This document shows, in pieces, positions 1 to 8,803 of a DNA stretch of 64,000 bases (the stretch's first letter is position 1; every line of letters starts with the position of its first letter). The stretch spans positions 434,001-498,000 of the forward strand of contig CAVWUA010000001.1 of NCBI GenBank assembly GCA_963758025.1. The letters are read 5' to 3'. Both the position numbers and the translations under genes were made by a program. The notes beneath the pieces were generated by a model. The model saw only the letters and a program-made list of their open reading frames with translations. It was not told the origin of the DNA and ran no database searches. This DNA is from CAVWUA01 sp963758025. GTDB lineage: Bacteria > Planctomycetota > Planctomycetia > Isosphaerales > Isosphaeraceae.

Positions 1-9
1 TCACGCCGC

Positions 10-687
10 ATGCCCCGCCGTGCCAACACCGATCCCCGCGGCCAGCAGGCCCGCCGCGTCGTCAAGGCGCTGGCGACACTCTACCCTGATGCGCATTGTG
101 CCCTGAACTTTCGCAATCCTTACGAACTGATCGTCGCCACGATCCTCTCGGCCCAGTGTACCGATGCCCGGGTCAACCAGGTCACGCCGACCCTCTTCGC
201 CCGCTATCCTGATGCGAGCGCCCTCGCCGCGGCCGACCCTGCCGATCTGGAAGAGACCATCCACTCCACCGGGTTCTTCCGCGCGAAGTCGAAAAACCTG
301 ATCGGCATGGCCAAGGCCCTCGTCACGCACCACCGCGGCGAGGTTCCCGCCGATCTCGACGCCCTGACAGCCCTTCCCGGCGTGGGACGAAAGACGGCAC
401 ACGTCGTTCTTGGGAACGCCTTTGGCATCGCCTCGGGCGTGGTCGTCGATACCCACGTCAAGCGGCTTTCCCAACGGCTCGGACTAACCGACCATACGGA
501 CCCGGAACGAATCGAGCACGACCTGGCCGAGCATATTCCTCGCAAACACTGGGTCGATCTCAGCCATCGATTGATTCAGCACGGACGAACCGTTTGCGAC
601 GCCCGGCGGCCTCGCTGCGACGAGTGCGGCCTGGAGCACATCTGCCCGAAGCTGGGTGTGGTCTCGAAGAATCGGCCAGCCGGATGA
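10..687 (+). CDS. nth: Endonuclease III (DNA glycosylase/AP lyase)
   Basis: Base-excision repair enzyme that removes oxidised pyrimidines and cleaves the resulting abasic site. The 225-residue product has the usual family length. It shows the helix-hairpin-helix motif LPGVGRKTA with the catalytic lysine at about K128, the catalytic aspartate in VVDTHVKR at about D147, and a C-terminal 4Fe-4S loop with spacing C-X6-C-X2-C-X5-C (C196, C203, C206, C212). All key residues are present and the frame is intact. The start is the first ATG in the window, so a slightly longer N-terminus outside the window cannot be excluded. The next gene, metF, is 181 bp downstream on the same strand. Confidence 0.95.
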   Translation: MPRRANTDPRGQQARRVVKALATLYPDAHCALNFRNPYELIVATILSAQCTDARVNQVTPTLFARYPDASALAAADPADLEETIHSTGFFRAKSKNLIGMAKALVTHHRGEVPADLDALTALPGVGRKTAHVVLGNAFGIASGVVVDTHVKRLSQRLGLTDHTDPERIEHDLAEHIPRKHWVDLSHRLIQHGRTVCDARRPRCDECGLEHICPKLGVVSKNRPAG

Positions 688-868
688 GACGTCCACGGCT
701 CGGTGACGAATCTCGACAACGCCTGTCGGGGGCACACGGATTCCCCTTGCTCGAATCCGGCAGGAACCGCACAATCCTCGTTATTATACTCCAGGTTTCT
801 TTACGCGCCGAAGTTGGCGCGCCGGGCATGCCGTCGCGGCTCGACGGGCGACGAGCGAGGTCACGCCG

Positions 869-1774
869 ATGCACATTCTCGATATCTTCCGAGAACACCC
901 GACGACGATTAGCTTCGAGTTCTTCCCACCGAAGACCGACGCGGCCTCGGAGGAACTGTTCGCCAATATCGCGATGCTCCAGCCGCTTCAGCCGTCCTTC
1001 GTCTCGGTGACGTATGGGGCGGGAGGCTCGACCCGTGAACGGACGCACGACCTGATCGTCCGCATCCAGGCGGAAACCAGCCTGACGGCGGTCTCGCACC
1101 TGACCTGCGTCTGCCATCATCGCGACGAACTGACCGCCATCCTCGACCGCTACGCCGCGTCCGGCATCGAGAACATCCTGGCTCTGCGGGGCGACCCGCC
1201 CAAGAACAAGCCAGACTACGACCGCCGGCAGGACGCCTTTCAGTATGCCGACGAGCTGGTTTCCTTCATCAAGGATCATCCCAATGCCCCCGATTCGCGC
1301 GGGTTCGGCATCGGCGTGGCCGGGTTTCCTGAGGGGCATCCCGGTTGCCCGAACCGTCTGAAGGAGATGGACTACCTCAAGCGCAAAGTCGATGCGGGCG
1401 CGCACTACATCTGCACTCAACTCTTCTTCGACAACCGGGATTTTTACGACTTCCGAGAGCGTTGCGATCTGGCCGGCATTCATGTGCCGATTCTCGCCGG
1501 CATCATGCCCGCCGAAAAAAAGGGGAGCCTCGCGCGCATGGCGGATCTCGCTCTCGGCGCCCGATTTCCCGCGAGGCTCTTGAAGGCGATCAATCGGGTT
1601 GAAGGGGACGATATCGCGGCCGTCGGTTGCCACTGGGCGACCGAGCAGTGTCGCGACCTGCTCGACAACCACGTCCGAGGCATCCACTTCTATACCCTGA
1701 ACAAATCGGACGCCACCCGCAAGATTTACGACAACCTCGGCGTGAAAGACTCCGTCGCCCTGCGGACCGCTTGA
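869..1774 (+). CDS. metF: Methylenetetrahydrofolate reductase
   Basis: Flavoprotein that reduces 5,10-methylene-THF to 5-methyl-THF for methionine synthesis. The 301-residue product is a single-domain bacterial MetF. Visible signatures are the N-terminal SFEFFPPKT strand with the catalytic glutamate, VTYGAGGSTR, HLTCVCH, ALRGDPP and the region IGVAGFPEGHP. The ATG is preceded by GAGG with 9 nt spacing. It acts in the same one-carbon pool as FolD, encoded about 17 kb away. The reading frame is intact. Confidence 0.95.
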   Translation: MHILDIFREHPTTISFEFFPPKTDAASEELFANIAMLQPLQPSFVSVTYGAGGSTRERTHDLIVRIQAETSLTAVSHLTCVCHHRDELTAILDRYAASGIENILALRGDPPKNKPDYDRRQDAFQYADELVSFIKDHPNAPDSRGFGIGVAGFPEGHPGCPNRLKEMDYLKRKVDAGAHYICTQLFFDNRDFYDFRERCDLAGIHVPILAGIMPAEKKGSLARMADLALGARFPARLLKAINRVEGDDIAAVGCHWATEQCRDLLDNHVRGIHFYTLNKSDATRKIYDNLGVKDSVALRTA

Positions 1775-2390
1775 CGCGCGATCTCCTTTTGGAAGGCTCC
1801 TCGCTCACATCCACCAGGATTCGACACCATCGTGGGAGTTATGCAGTGAAGAGGTGGGCAATGCCTGCCTCTTCTACGCAGAGAATCCAAACCACCGTGG
1901 GTCTCGGAACATGGGACGACCCACTGCGTAACTCCGACATCGTTCGGCTCACGTAGGGTTGACTCGGAAAATGGGTGCCACGGGTTGTCGGCAACCTGTG
2001 TCCTCCGGCTCGACCCGCACGGGTCCGGAAGACCGAACTCGTGGCACTCCGAACTCCTGTGGAGATCGGCGCGGAGTCTCCCGTATTTGTGCGCGTTTGG
2101 GTGAATCGGAACGCGCCGCGCAACGATGTATTTCCAGTTGAGGATGATCCTCAACGACGCCGATCCCGCGCGCCGAGGTCGCCGCTCCTTGGCAATTCGT
2201 GTGACCTGATGTTCGCTGGAAGCCATTTCTCAAACGAAGCCAACCCGTCCGGTGCCTGTTCCCGTAAGTTGTTATATCGAAAGGGATAAGGGAAAAGGCC
2301 AAAAGAGAAAACTTGCATCCCGACTGAACATAAATCCTGATTTAGAAAGACGTTCCGTCACGATTTCCGAACGAAGCCAATGTCCGTACA
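1775..2390. other. 616-bp intergenic region without a convincing gene
   Basis: The short open frames here overlap on both strands and show no family motifs. An imperfect hairpin (arms 1848-1854 and 1868-1874) follows metF and could end its transcript, but it has no T-run. A larger inverted repeat lies at 1975-2047 (separate entry). The stretch before queG is noticeably more AT-rich (about 2260-2390) and presumably carries the queG promoter; TACAAT at 2387-2392 could serve as a -10 element. Confidence 0.5.
1975..2047. repeat. Palindromic intergenic repeat with nested hairpins
   Basis: Outer arms GTGCCACG (1975-1982) and CGTGGCAC (2040-2047) are exact reverse complements. Inside are a GGTTG/CAACC hairpin (from 1983) and a TCCGG/CCGGA stem that encloses ACCCG/CGGGT. 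The clover-like, gene-free structure resembles a REP or MITE-like element. Only one copy is seen in this window, so the repeat assignment is inference from its shape. Confidence 0.4.
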
Positions 2391-3537
2391 ATGGAGGTGA
2401 TGAGCACCGCGACTTTAGAGAGTCGGAAGAAACTGACCGATCGCCTGAAGGCCGAGGCCCTGCGCCTGGGGTTCGACGCCGTGGGGGTGGCTCCGGCCGT
2501 CGCCCCGCCCGGATATCCGAGCTATCTCGAATGGCTCCGGCAGGGACATGCGGCGGAGATGCAGTATCTTCACAAGCGAGCAGAGGCGCGGCGCTCATCC
2601 CGATCATGTCCTTGAGGGGGTGCGGTCGGTCGTCGTCGTGTCGCTCATCTATGGACAGCCGGAGCCACCCAGCCCCGGTGGGACGACCGGGAAGATCGCC
2701 CGATATGCTCGGGGCGGCGACTATCACGACGTCTTCTGGAGGCGTCTGGAGACGCTCCGTGAATGGCTTCAGCGCGAGGTGCCAGACCTGCGCGGGCGGG
2801 CCGTCGCTGATACCGCGCCGCTTCTGGAACGCGATTATGCCCGGTTGGCGGGGCTAGGCTGGATCGGCAAGAACACAATGCTGATCGACCGCCGCCTCGG
2901 CAGCTACACGTTGCTCGGAGCCTTGCTGGTCGATTGCGAACTGGAGTACGACCCGCCCCATGAATCGAGCCACTGCGGCACCTGCACGCGCTGTCTGGAT
3001 GCCTGCCCGACCGATGCCTTCGCCGGACCAGGTCAGCTCGACGCCCGTCGATGTATCAGCTACTGGACCATCGAGCATCGCGGACCGATCCCCGACACAA
3101 TGGCCGAAAATCTTCATGGCTGGGCCTTCGGTTGCGACATCTGCCAGGAAGTCTGCCCCTGGAACCGTAAGGCCCCTTCGGGACGTGAACCGGATCTGGA
3201 GCCTCGGCCCGAGTGGTCGAACCCCGACCTGATCGGCTGGCTCTCCGCCGATCCGGCGGCATTCCGCAAGAGACTCAAAGGAACGGCCCTGTCCCGTTCG
3301 AAGCGATCCGGTCTATTGCGGAATGCCGCGCTGATTCTGGGAGAGCGTCGGGAAACGTTTGCCGTGCCCGCCTTGATCGAACGGATGAAAGAGGATGACG
3401 ATCCGGTCGTTCGGGGTGCCGCGGCCTGGGCGCTCGGGCGGATTGGGACTGTCGAGGCGAGGAACGCGTTGATTGACTGCCAGGACGACCACGACCTGGC
3501 GGTCCGCGAGGCGGTCCGCCAGGCCCTGGGTCATTGA
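2391..3537 (+). CDS. queG: Epoxyqueuosine reductase QueG (one frameshift)
   Basis: Cobalamin and 4Fe-4S enzyme that converts epoxyqueuosine to queuosine in tRNA. The N-terminal part (LGFDAVGVAPA) and the rest (EGVRSVVVVSLIYGQ, GLGWIGKNTML, CGTCTRCLDACPTDAF, CDICQEVCPWN) lie in different frames. They join if one G is removed at 2590-2591, giving about 378 residues, the usual length. The C-terminus carries HEAT-like repeats (LLRNAALILGERR, VVRGAAAWALGRIG), as in other QueG proteins. Two ATGs compete: 2391, and 2400, which lies about 8 nt after TACAAT and could be a leaderless start. The shift is probably a sequencing indel. Confidence 0.88.
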
Positions 3538-3571
3538 GACGAACGGGGACGAATCGTCCGCCCGTTGAAGG

Positions 3572-4549
3572 TCAGGTCTTCTTCGGGGGCAGCACGGTGC
3601 TGGTCAACGTCACCATGTCGATTTGCCCGGAAATGGTCTGACCGAACGAATCCGCTGAGGTGACATTGAAGTAGTTGGGGCCGAGCCCGATCGGCGTCAC
3701 GATGTTGTAGTTGCCGGCGGCGTCGGAGAAGGTCACGACCTCGGGGACCCTCTTGTTAGCCTCCGCATAGGTGATTTTCGCACCTGGGGAGCTGACGCCC
3801 GTGAAGTGAACCACCGGCTCGTTGGTGATCCGGTCTTGCTCGCCGGTGTCGCTGGCCGGATCAAGTTTCGAGGTGAGAGACGGACTGATCGTCGTCTTCA
3901 CCCCCTGGTTCTGGAGGGTGAACGCCAGGTCGATCAGGCCGACTCGGCCATCGCGGTTGGCGTCGGCGTCGAAGTTATAGGCCTGGTCGCCGGCAACCGT
4001 GCCGAGGGCGGATCGAACGACCTGAAGGTCGGCTCCGTCCACCGAGCCGTTGCCGTCAGCGTCGCCCGGCAGGTAGAAACCCGTGAGAAACTGGCCGCTG
4101 GTGCCCTTCTGCCCCTGAATCGTGACGGAGTACGTGGCCGGGGCCGTCGGATCATACGGAAATAGTTTCAAAGGACTGAGGACCGCCCCCGTACCGACCT
4201 GGCCGGAGGCCACAGCCCCTTGGGACAGGTGTGGGTCGTAGATCGAGTGGAACGTCTGGGGAACGATGTTGCCGTGGGGGTTGGTAACGGCGCTGATGAG
4301 CGGAGCGACCGTGGAATTACCAACCGCAGCCACGTCGATACCCATCACGATGCGGTTCCGTGGCAAGGTGAACTGGCCGGGATCGATTGTGAAGTCGATC
4401 GTTTGCTCCCCTCCCGCGTCGGCGATCTCGCCGGGGATCAGGGCGAACGTATTGCCCGCGCCCGCGGTCATCAGATTTCGGCTTTCCAGCCCCTCGCCGC
4501 TCGGCTTCAGCGCGAAGTTTCGGCGAGATGAACGTTTGAAAGTCTTCAT
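3572..4549 (-). CDS. Exported LESR-motif protein with dockerin-like calcium repeats
   Basis: Product of 325 residues, function unknown. The basic N-terminus (MKTFKRSSRRN) is followed by GLESRNLMTAG, a variant of the planctomycete LEPR-XLL motif found at the start of large exported proteins. Around residues 175-225 are two dockerin-type calcium loops (DADGNGSVDGADL and DADANRDGRVGLIDL), each with the D-x-D/N-x-D-G pattern. The last 100 residues resemble an Ig-like or Bap-type adhesive repeat. The ATG has a strong AAGGAGG site a few bases upstream, which fixes the start. Dockerin loops suggest attachment to a partner protein or the cell surface; no cohesin is seen in the window. Confidence 0.75.
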   Translation of the reverse strand: MKTFKRSSRRNFALKPSGEGLESRNLMTAGAGNTFALIPGEIADAGGEQTIDFTIDPGQFTLPRNRIVMGIDVAAVGNSTVAPLISAVTNPHGNIVPQTFHSIYDPHLSQGAVASGQVGTGAVLSPLKLFPYDPTAPATYSVTIQGQKGTSGQFLTGFYLPGDADGNGSVDGADLQVVRSALGTVAGDQAYNFDADANRDGRVGLIDLAFTLQNQGVKTTISPSLTSKLDPASDTGEQDRITNEPVVHFTGVSSPGAKITYAEANKRVPEVVTFSDAAGNYNIVTPIGLGPNYFNVTSADSFGQTISGQIDMVTLTSTVLPPKKT

Positions 4550-4871
4550 CGGCCCTCCTTGGCCAAGACAACTCGCGTGGGATTCCGCCCAAGGAGCAGG
4601 GCGGTCGCCGGTCCGAGGGAGCGTCGGAAAGAGCTACCGAAGCCGGGAGAGTGCGACCTGGGGTTCGACACGAACCCCCGCTCGACCTTCGACGGCAGAT
4701 GCGACTATCGCGAATATCGGAATAATCAGGCCCCGGACACGAGAAAAACCTCTGAAAATATTCAAGTTCGCTCCGGATGATCGGCAGAGAAAAGCGCATA
4801 ACCGCGCGTTGACCCACGAATGGATCAACGCGCGGTTATGAGAGAATTCGCAGCAAAGAAAGTGGGATTCT
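4550..4871. other. Intergenic region upstream of the LESR/dockerin gene
   Basis: 322 bp between two minus-strand genes. It holds the terminator hairpin of the upstream gene (4797-4840) and, between about 4560 and 4790, the presumed promoter region of the downstream gene. No other gene is seen. Confidence 0.5.
4797..4840 (-). terminator. Strong stem-loop terminator
   Basis: Perfect 16-bp inverted repeat (4797-4812 with 4825-4840). After one mismatch it extends by three more pairs to a 4-nt loop. On the minus strand it lies 31 bp past the stop of the 4872-6254 gene and is followed by a short T-rich run, as expected for a Rho-independent terminator. Confidence 0.75.
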
Positions 4872-6254
4872 TCAGGATGCCTGGCTTGGATGTGCTTGCG
4901 AACTTACACCCGTCTTGGATCGCACGTGAGGCGCGGGCAAGGCGTGCTTTTCCTGCTCCGCCGTCGGCACGGACGCGAGCGCGAGTGGTTCCTTGCGTTC
5001 GACAAAGACTCGCCAGGCCGTCGCGATATACAGAACGACACCCGACCAGAAGAACAGGCCGTAGCCGAGAGCGATCTTGTGCCCCTGCTCCACGACCTGT
5101 CCACCGAAGGCCTCGGACGTCGTGGCCATCAAGATCGCGGACAGCAGCAAACTGCCCAGCAAACTCAGCCGGAGGCGGCTGAACCGTTTCGCGACGCAGA
5201 CCCGGTACACCAGGTAAACGTAAGGCAAGAGCAAAGTTACGTAGTGGTTCTTCCAGCTTCGCTCCGAGACGAACAGCATCGTCAGGACGACCAGCGAGAA
5301 CTCGCCTAGAAGTCGGGGATCGAGGCGACGGTCGGTCCTGGTCCGGCATAACCAGGCGAGCAGTCCCACCAGCCCCACCGAGATGATCTTGATGACCCGG
5401 GCCACTTCCTGTGGGTTCCAGGATACGAGATTTGAATCGAATTGTGGCCCATAACGCCCGTCCGGCCCCTCGGTCAAGAGCCGCATCATGACACCCACCA
5501 TCGACTGATTGATCTCGAGCTGTCCGACGACGTTGCTCGTGACATAGGGCCGGAGGATGCGATGATACCACATCGTGAGACACTGCCAGTTGAAATCGAT
5601 GCCCAGAACCAGGCTTGGCACGACCAGCAGAAACAGGCCCATGCCGAGCATCGTGGCGAAGACCGTCCGGTACGACCGCTTGTAGAAGAAGTACGGCACG
5701 AAGAGGGCGGGGGTCACCTTGTAGGAGATCGCCGCCGCGAGCGCCAGGCCGGCCAGCACGTCGTAACCACGTCTCCAGGCTTCGAGAGTCACGACGATGC
5801 AGAACAGGATCAGCAGATTGATGTTCCCGTGGAGCAGGTCGCTGAGGATCGGTCGCACGCTCAGAAGCAGGACGAAGCCTTCGCCCCACCAGGGGAACTT
5901 CCGTCCCGTGCCCTCGGCCATACGGAAGCAGAGCTGGATCGCCACGGCGGTCATCGCGACCTTCAAGGCGAACCAGCAAACGGCCCCCACCACCGGCGGC
6001 AAGGCCATCAGCGGAGAGAGAGTCAATGGCATGATCGGCGGATTTGGGAAGAGATAGTCATCCCAGATGTTCTTCCCCTGCCAGAGTTCATGAACCTGGT
6101 GCCGCCAGCGGATAAACGCGCTGCGGGAGTCGGCGGCCTTCTCCGCGTAGAATATGGCCGCGATCATCATTCCGACGATCCAGACGGTCCAGACAGCGCG
6201 TCGGCGTCGGCTGTCAAGATCGGGGCCGACCCCGGTGGCCTCATGTTGCGGCAC
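4872..6254 (-). CDS. GT87/DUF2029-type polytopic glycosyltransferase
   Basis: Predicted integral membrane protein with about nine to ten hydrophobic helices. The loop motif LLHGNINLLILF and the segment GLALAAAISYKVTPAL are typical of the GT87/DUF2029 family, which moves sugars from polyprenyl-phosphate donors on the outer face of the membrane. The frame is open back to a TTG at 6338 that overlaps the upstream stop. I prefer the GTG at 6252-6254 because AAGGAGG (6264-6270 on the plus strand as CCTCCTT) sits 9 nt before it. This gives 460 residues and drops a basic, non-conserved leader. It follows the 6335-8275 membrane protein on the same strand and probably shares its transcript. The donor and acceptor are unknown. 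Confidence 0.75.
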   Translation of the reverse strand: MPQHEATGVGPDLDSRRRRAVWTVWIVGMMIAAIFYAEKAADSRSAFIRWRHQVHELWQGKNIWDDYLFPNPPIMPLTLSPLMALPPVVGAVCWFALKVAMTAVAIQLCFRMAEGTGRKFPWWGEGFVLLLSVRPILSDLLHGNINLLILFCIVVTLEAWRRGYDVLAGLALAAAISYKVTPALFVPYFFYKRSYRTVFATMLGMGLFLLVVPSLVLGIDFNWQCLTMWYHRILRPYVTSNVVGQLEINQSMVGVMMRLLTEGPDGRYGPQFDSNLVSWNPQEVARVIKIISVGLVGLLAWLCRTRTDRRLDPRLLGEFSLVVLTMLFVSERSWKNHYVTLLLPYVYLVYRVCVAKRFSRLRLSLLGSLLLSAILMATTSEAFGGQVVEQGHKIALGYGLFFWSGVVLYIATAWRVFVERKEPLALASVPTAEQEKHALPAPHVRSKTGVSSQAHPSQAS

Positions 6255-6334
6255 GGCTGACTCCCTCCTTGGAGATAGCACCACGCACGGTCCGGCTCGC
6301 GGGCGTGTTCCGCGTCGCCCGCGTTTGTCTCCCC

Positions 6335-8275
6335 TCAAGGGAGGACGTCCAACTCCAGAGTCAGGGACCCAGGAGGTGAACGCAGGCCAATGAACGGCAC
6401 CGGATCACCCTCCAGCGGCACGGCCTCCAGCCGGCACGGAGGGCGACTCCGCAAATACGGAACGGAGTGATACCGCAGGATAACCCGTCCGTCAAGGTCG
6501 TTGGCCTCAACTTGAACGTGTAACTTTCCCGGTTCAGCCCGCACGTTCGCCTTGCCGGAGATCGTGTCTCCGCCGAAGCCCTGGATCCGGCCGATCAGAA
6601 CTTGTCCATCGGCACTTTCCCCGACAATCTCAACCAAATCCGGGTTCGACCGGCAGAAGGCCCGTGCCCGTCGGCTCCAGCAAAGAATGGCGGCGGGCCG
6701 GTAGAGCCGGGCGTAACGCTCGAAATGGTCGCGATTCCAGTCATTCTGGCCGAACAGCATCCCCTCGCCGAACTGGGTGAAGTTCGTGGTCAAAGCGGCA
6801 TGCAGATAAGGTCCGCCGAGAACCTCGACCCCCGTCAGGTGTGGCAAAAGCCCGCTGTATCGACCGCCGTCGAACGGGTCCGGCTCCCCCGGGAGGTCGA
6901 ATCCCCCCTCCTCGTAGAGCAGCCGCTCCCCACGCCCGACGTGTTCGCGGACCTGATCGACCACCCAACGGAGCCGGAGTGTCGGCCGGCTCGACAGGAA
7001 CGGGCGAGGACCCGAAACCCGCGCCCGGAGCGATGCCTCCAGGAACGGTCCAAAGAACCGCATCCCCAACAGAAGGACGGCCAGGACCGCCCAGCGATCC
7101 AGCCTGACCTGCCCAGGGCGAAGTCTCGCGAGAATCTCGGCGAGGGCGAGCCCCCCGGCAACGGCGGCCCCCGAGTAGAAGACGTAGGTGTGCCGTCCCG
7201 GTTGGAGGAAGTCCAGCGCCGGAAACGCGCCCGCGAGGTAGCCCCAGAAGAATCCCGCCGCCATCAAGCCCGCCAGTCCCGCCCCCGCTAACCGATCACG
7301 CCGGAGCAGCACGACCAGTCCTGGAAGCCCGACCGCCCAGAGTAACGTCTGGACCGGCGGTTCCGTTCCGAGGATCTTCAACAGTCGTGCCCCAACTTCT
7401 TCCGAAGAATGGGAAAAGGCGAATCCACTCTCCCCTTTGGTACTCGCCAGGTAGAGGCCCGGAAGCCACCAGAACGCGTTGACCGCCAGGACCACAACCG
7501 GTATTAGCCAGACCCCCAGGTGCCGGAGAATCGAGAACCGCACCTCCGCCCGCCTCGCGAGGACGACTGCGATGAGATAGGCCAACAGGGCCGCCGGCGC
7601 AATGAACATCGCGGCAGTCAGATGCACGAGTACGACCAGCGCCGAAGCGAGCGCCGCCCAGAGCCAGCGGACGAATCCGCCGTGCCGCAGATATCGCGTC
7701 ACGAGTGCCATCGTGACCAAGCCGAGCGGGACGGCCAGCAAGTAGGGGATCATCCCGAATTCGGCGTAGTTGATCGGGAAGTCTGTCCAGAGATAGAGTA
7801 AGAATAGGGCCACGCTCAGCGTGACCGCGCTGAGATTGCCCCCCCAGAGCCTCGCGGCGATTGCCAGGAGCCACGGCAAGGCCGCTGCCGCCAGCAGCAC
7901 ATAGAGTTTGTACGCCCGGATCGGGTTCGATCCTCCCCCCAGCGTCACGACCAGTTCCGGCAAGGTCGAGGAGGCTGGAAAGATCACGCTCTTGGCGTAC
8001 CCGGCCATGAAGTACGGATCATATCCGGCCGTGGTCCCGGACTGGCGGAGGAAGTCCCGCGTGATCAGAGCGCTGTGAAAATAAAGGGGATGATCGTGTC
8101 GGGCAAGCGGCCAGGACCCATTAATCCCTTGGACACCGCCCATCCCCAGCCAGATGGCCCAGCCGTGAGCAAGGCTAAGAATCAGGAATCCTAGCCCGTT
8201 GAGAAGTCCGGACTCGAGGCGCGATCGCGGACGCCGCTCAGGCGCCATCTCAGAGGCAGGGGCGTTCGAAGTCAA
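6335..8275 (-). CDS. Large polytopic membrane protein, GT-C-like
   Basis: Product of 646 residues with about 11-12 hydrophobic segments in residues 25-440 and a soluble C-terminal domain of about 200 residues. The first loop carries an acidic/histidine cluster (ARHDHPLYFHSAL), as in GT-C glycosyltransferases and the 6-pyruvoyl-tetrahydropterin-synthase-related membrane family. No finer assignment is safe. The listed start is TTG; an ATG at 8248 is an alternative and neither has a clear Shine-Dalgarno site. It precedes the GT87-type gene by a short gap on the same strand, which supports a joint role in cell-envelope glycosylation (inference). Confidence 0.65.
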   Translation of the reverse strand: MTSNAPASEMAPERRPRSRLESGLLNGLGFLILSLAHGWAIWLGMGGVQGINGSWPLARHDHPLYFHSALITRDFLRQSGTTAGYDPYFMAGYAKSVIFPASSTLPELVVTLGGGSNPIRAYKLYVLLAAAALPWLLAIAARLWGGNLSAVTLSVALFLLYLWTDFPINYAEFGMIPYLLAVPLGLVTMALVTRYLRHGGFVRWLWAALASALVVLVHLTAAMFIAPAALLAYLIAVVLARRAEVRFSILRHLGVWLIPVVVLAVNAFWWLPGLYLASTKGESGFAFSHSSEEVGARLLKILGTEPPVQTLLWAVGLPGLVVLLRRDRLAGAGLAGLMAAGFFWGYLAGAFPALDFLQPGRHTYVFYSGAAVAGGLALAEILARLRPGQVRLDRWAVLAVLLLGMRFFGPFLEASLRARVSGPRPFLSSRPTLRLRWVVDQVREHVGRGERLLYEEGGFDLPGEPDPFDGGRYSGLLPHLTGVEVLGGPYLHAALTTNFTQFGEGMLFGQNDWNRDHFERYARLYRPAAILCWSRRARAFCRSNPDLVEIVGESADGQVLIGRIQGFGGDTISGKANVRAEPGKLHVQVEANDLDGRVILRYHSVPYLRSRPPCRLEAVPLEGDPVPFIGLRSPPGSLTLELDVLP

Positions 8276-8321
8276 CCGGGTGATCCGACAGTGACAGGAG
8301 AGAGGACACGGCTCATTCCAG

Positions 8322-8697
8322 TGCGGCCCGCAGGATTCGAACCTGCAACCAAGGGATTCGAGAACCCCCGCGTTTCCACGGGGCTCGGACTATCTCACCC
8401 TCCCACGCGTTTACAGACGGCCCGGAAAAGGGCCAATCCTCCGGCGGTGGAGGCCGGGCGCTCGTTGGCGGGGATTATCGTTGGGGCTCACCCCGCTAGT
8501 CTCTGAACCGTCCTGGTCACCGTTGCCCGACCAGGCTTGGCTGCGGATTGCCATGCCGACCCTTCGTTCTGGATTCGGTTTAGGTTTCCCGCAATTCACC
8601 CGGATCGCGTTCGGAGGTTACCCTCCGGCGCCACCGTTTTCGTGCCATTTGCTGACACGTCGATGAGTCCCCTGCTCTGCCGTTGAGCTAGGGCCGC
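8322..8697 (-). tRNA. tRNA with anticodon CAT (Ile2 or elongator Met), interrupted by a group I intron
   Basis: Two exons on the minus strand: 8697-8663 (35 nt) and 8358-8322 (37 nt). Joined, they fold as a full tRNA: a 7-bp acceptor stem GCGGCCC/GGGCCGC, D-stem GCTC/GAGC, anticodon stem GGGGA/TCCCT with loop CTCATAA, and T-arm GCAGG-TTCGAAT-CCTGC. CCA is not encoded. The interruption is between positions 36 and 37, directly after CAT. The G1-C72 pair and the lack of three GC pairs at 29-31/39-41 argue against initiator tRNA. Ile2 (lysidine-modified CAT) or elongator Met cannot be separated by eye; the position and type of the intron match the known tRNA-Ile(CAU) intron of Azoarcus. Confidence 0.9.
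8359..8662 (-). ncRNA. Group I self-splicing intron (IC3-like) in tRNA(CAT)
   Basis: This is a 304-nt insertion. All conserved core elements occur in order on the minus strand: P (AATTGCGGGAAACC, 8596-8583), Q (GCAATCCGCAGCCAAGCC, inside 8554-8534), R (GTTCAGAGACTAGCGGGG, 8508-8491) and S (GAGATAGTCCGAGC, 8396-8383). P1 can form between exon CAT plus intron CG and an internal guide CGGTG (8636-8632), leaving a U-G pair at the 5' splice site. P2 is a CGGAGG hairpin with a GTAA loop and P9 is a GAAA-capped CCCCG stem (8383-8366). The last base is G (omega G). No homing endonuclease fits inside. Confidence 0.92.
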
Positions 8698-8722
8698 ATG
8701 GCAATCATTCTCGCGATTCCCG

Positions 8723-8767
8723 TCCGTGGACGCAAGGCAGAACCAAACGGTGCCTTGCACCCACGGA
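8723..8767 (-). terminator. Stem-loop between desaturase gene and tRNA
   Basis: Arms 8723-8739 and 8751-8767 pair in 15 of 17 positions around an 11-nt loop. It lies between the stop of the desaturase gene and the 5' end of the tRNA, both on the minus strand. No T-run follows it, so it may act as a Rho-dependent or processing hairpin. Confidence 0.5.
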
Positions 8768-8803
8768 GTCAGCACGTCAGAGAAGCGGGAGTCGACTCAC
8801 AGA

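Noticed and set aside
2252..2857. Plus-strand frame of 201 codons overlapping the start of queG
   Set aside because: It runs out of phase through clear QueG sequence and its own residues are low-complexity Arg/Ser/Gly.
8322..8358. Isolated tRNA 3' fragment as an integration attachment site
   Set aside because: The matching 5' half is present 304 nt away with a full group I intron core between them, and no integrase gene is near.
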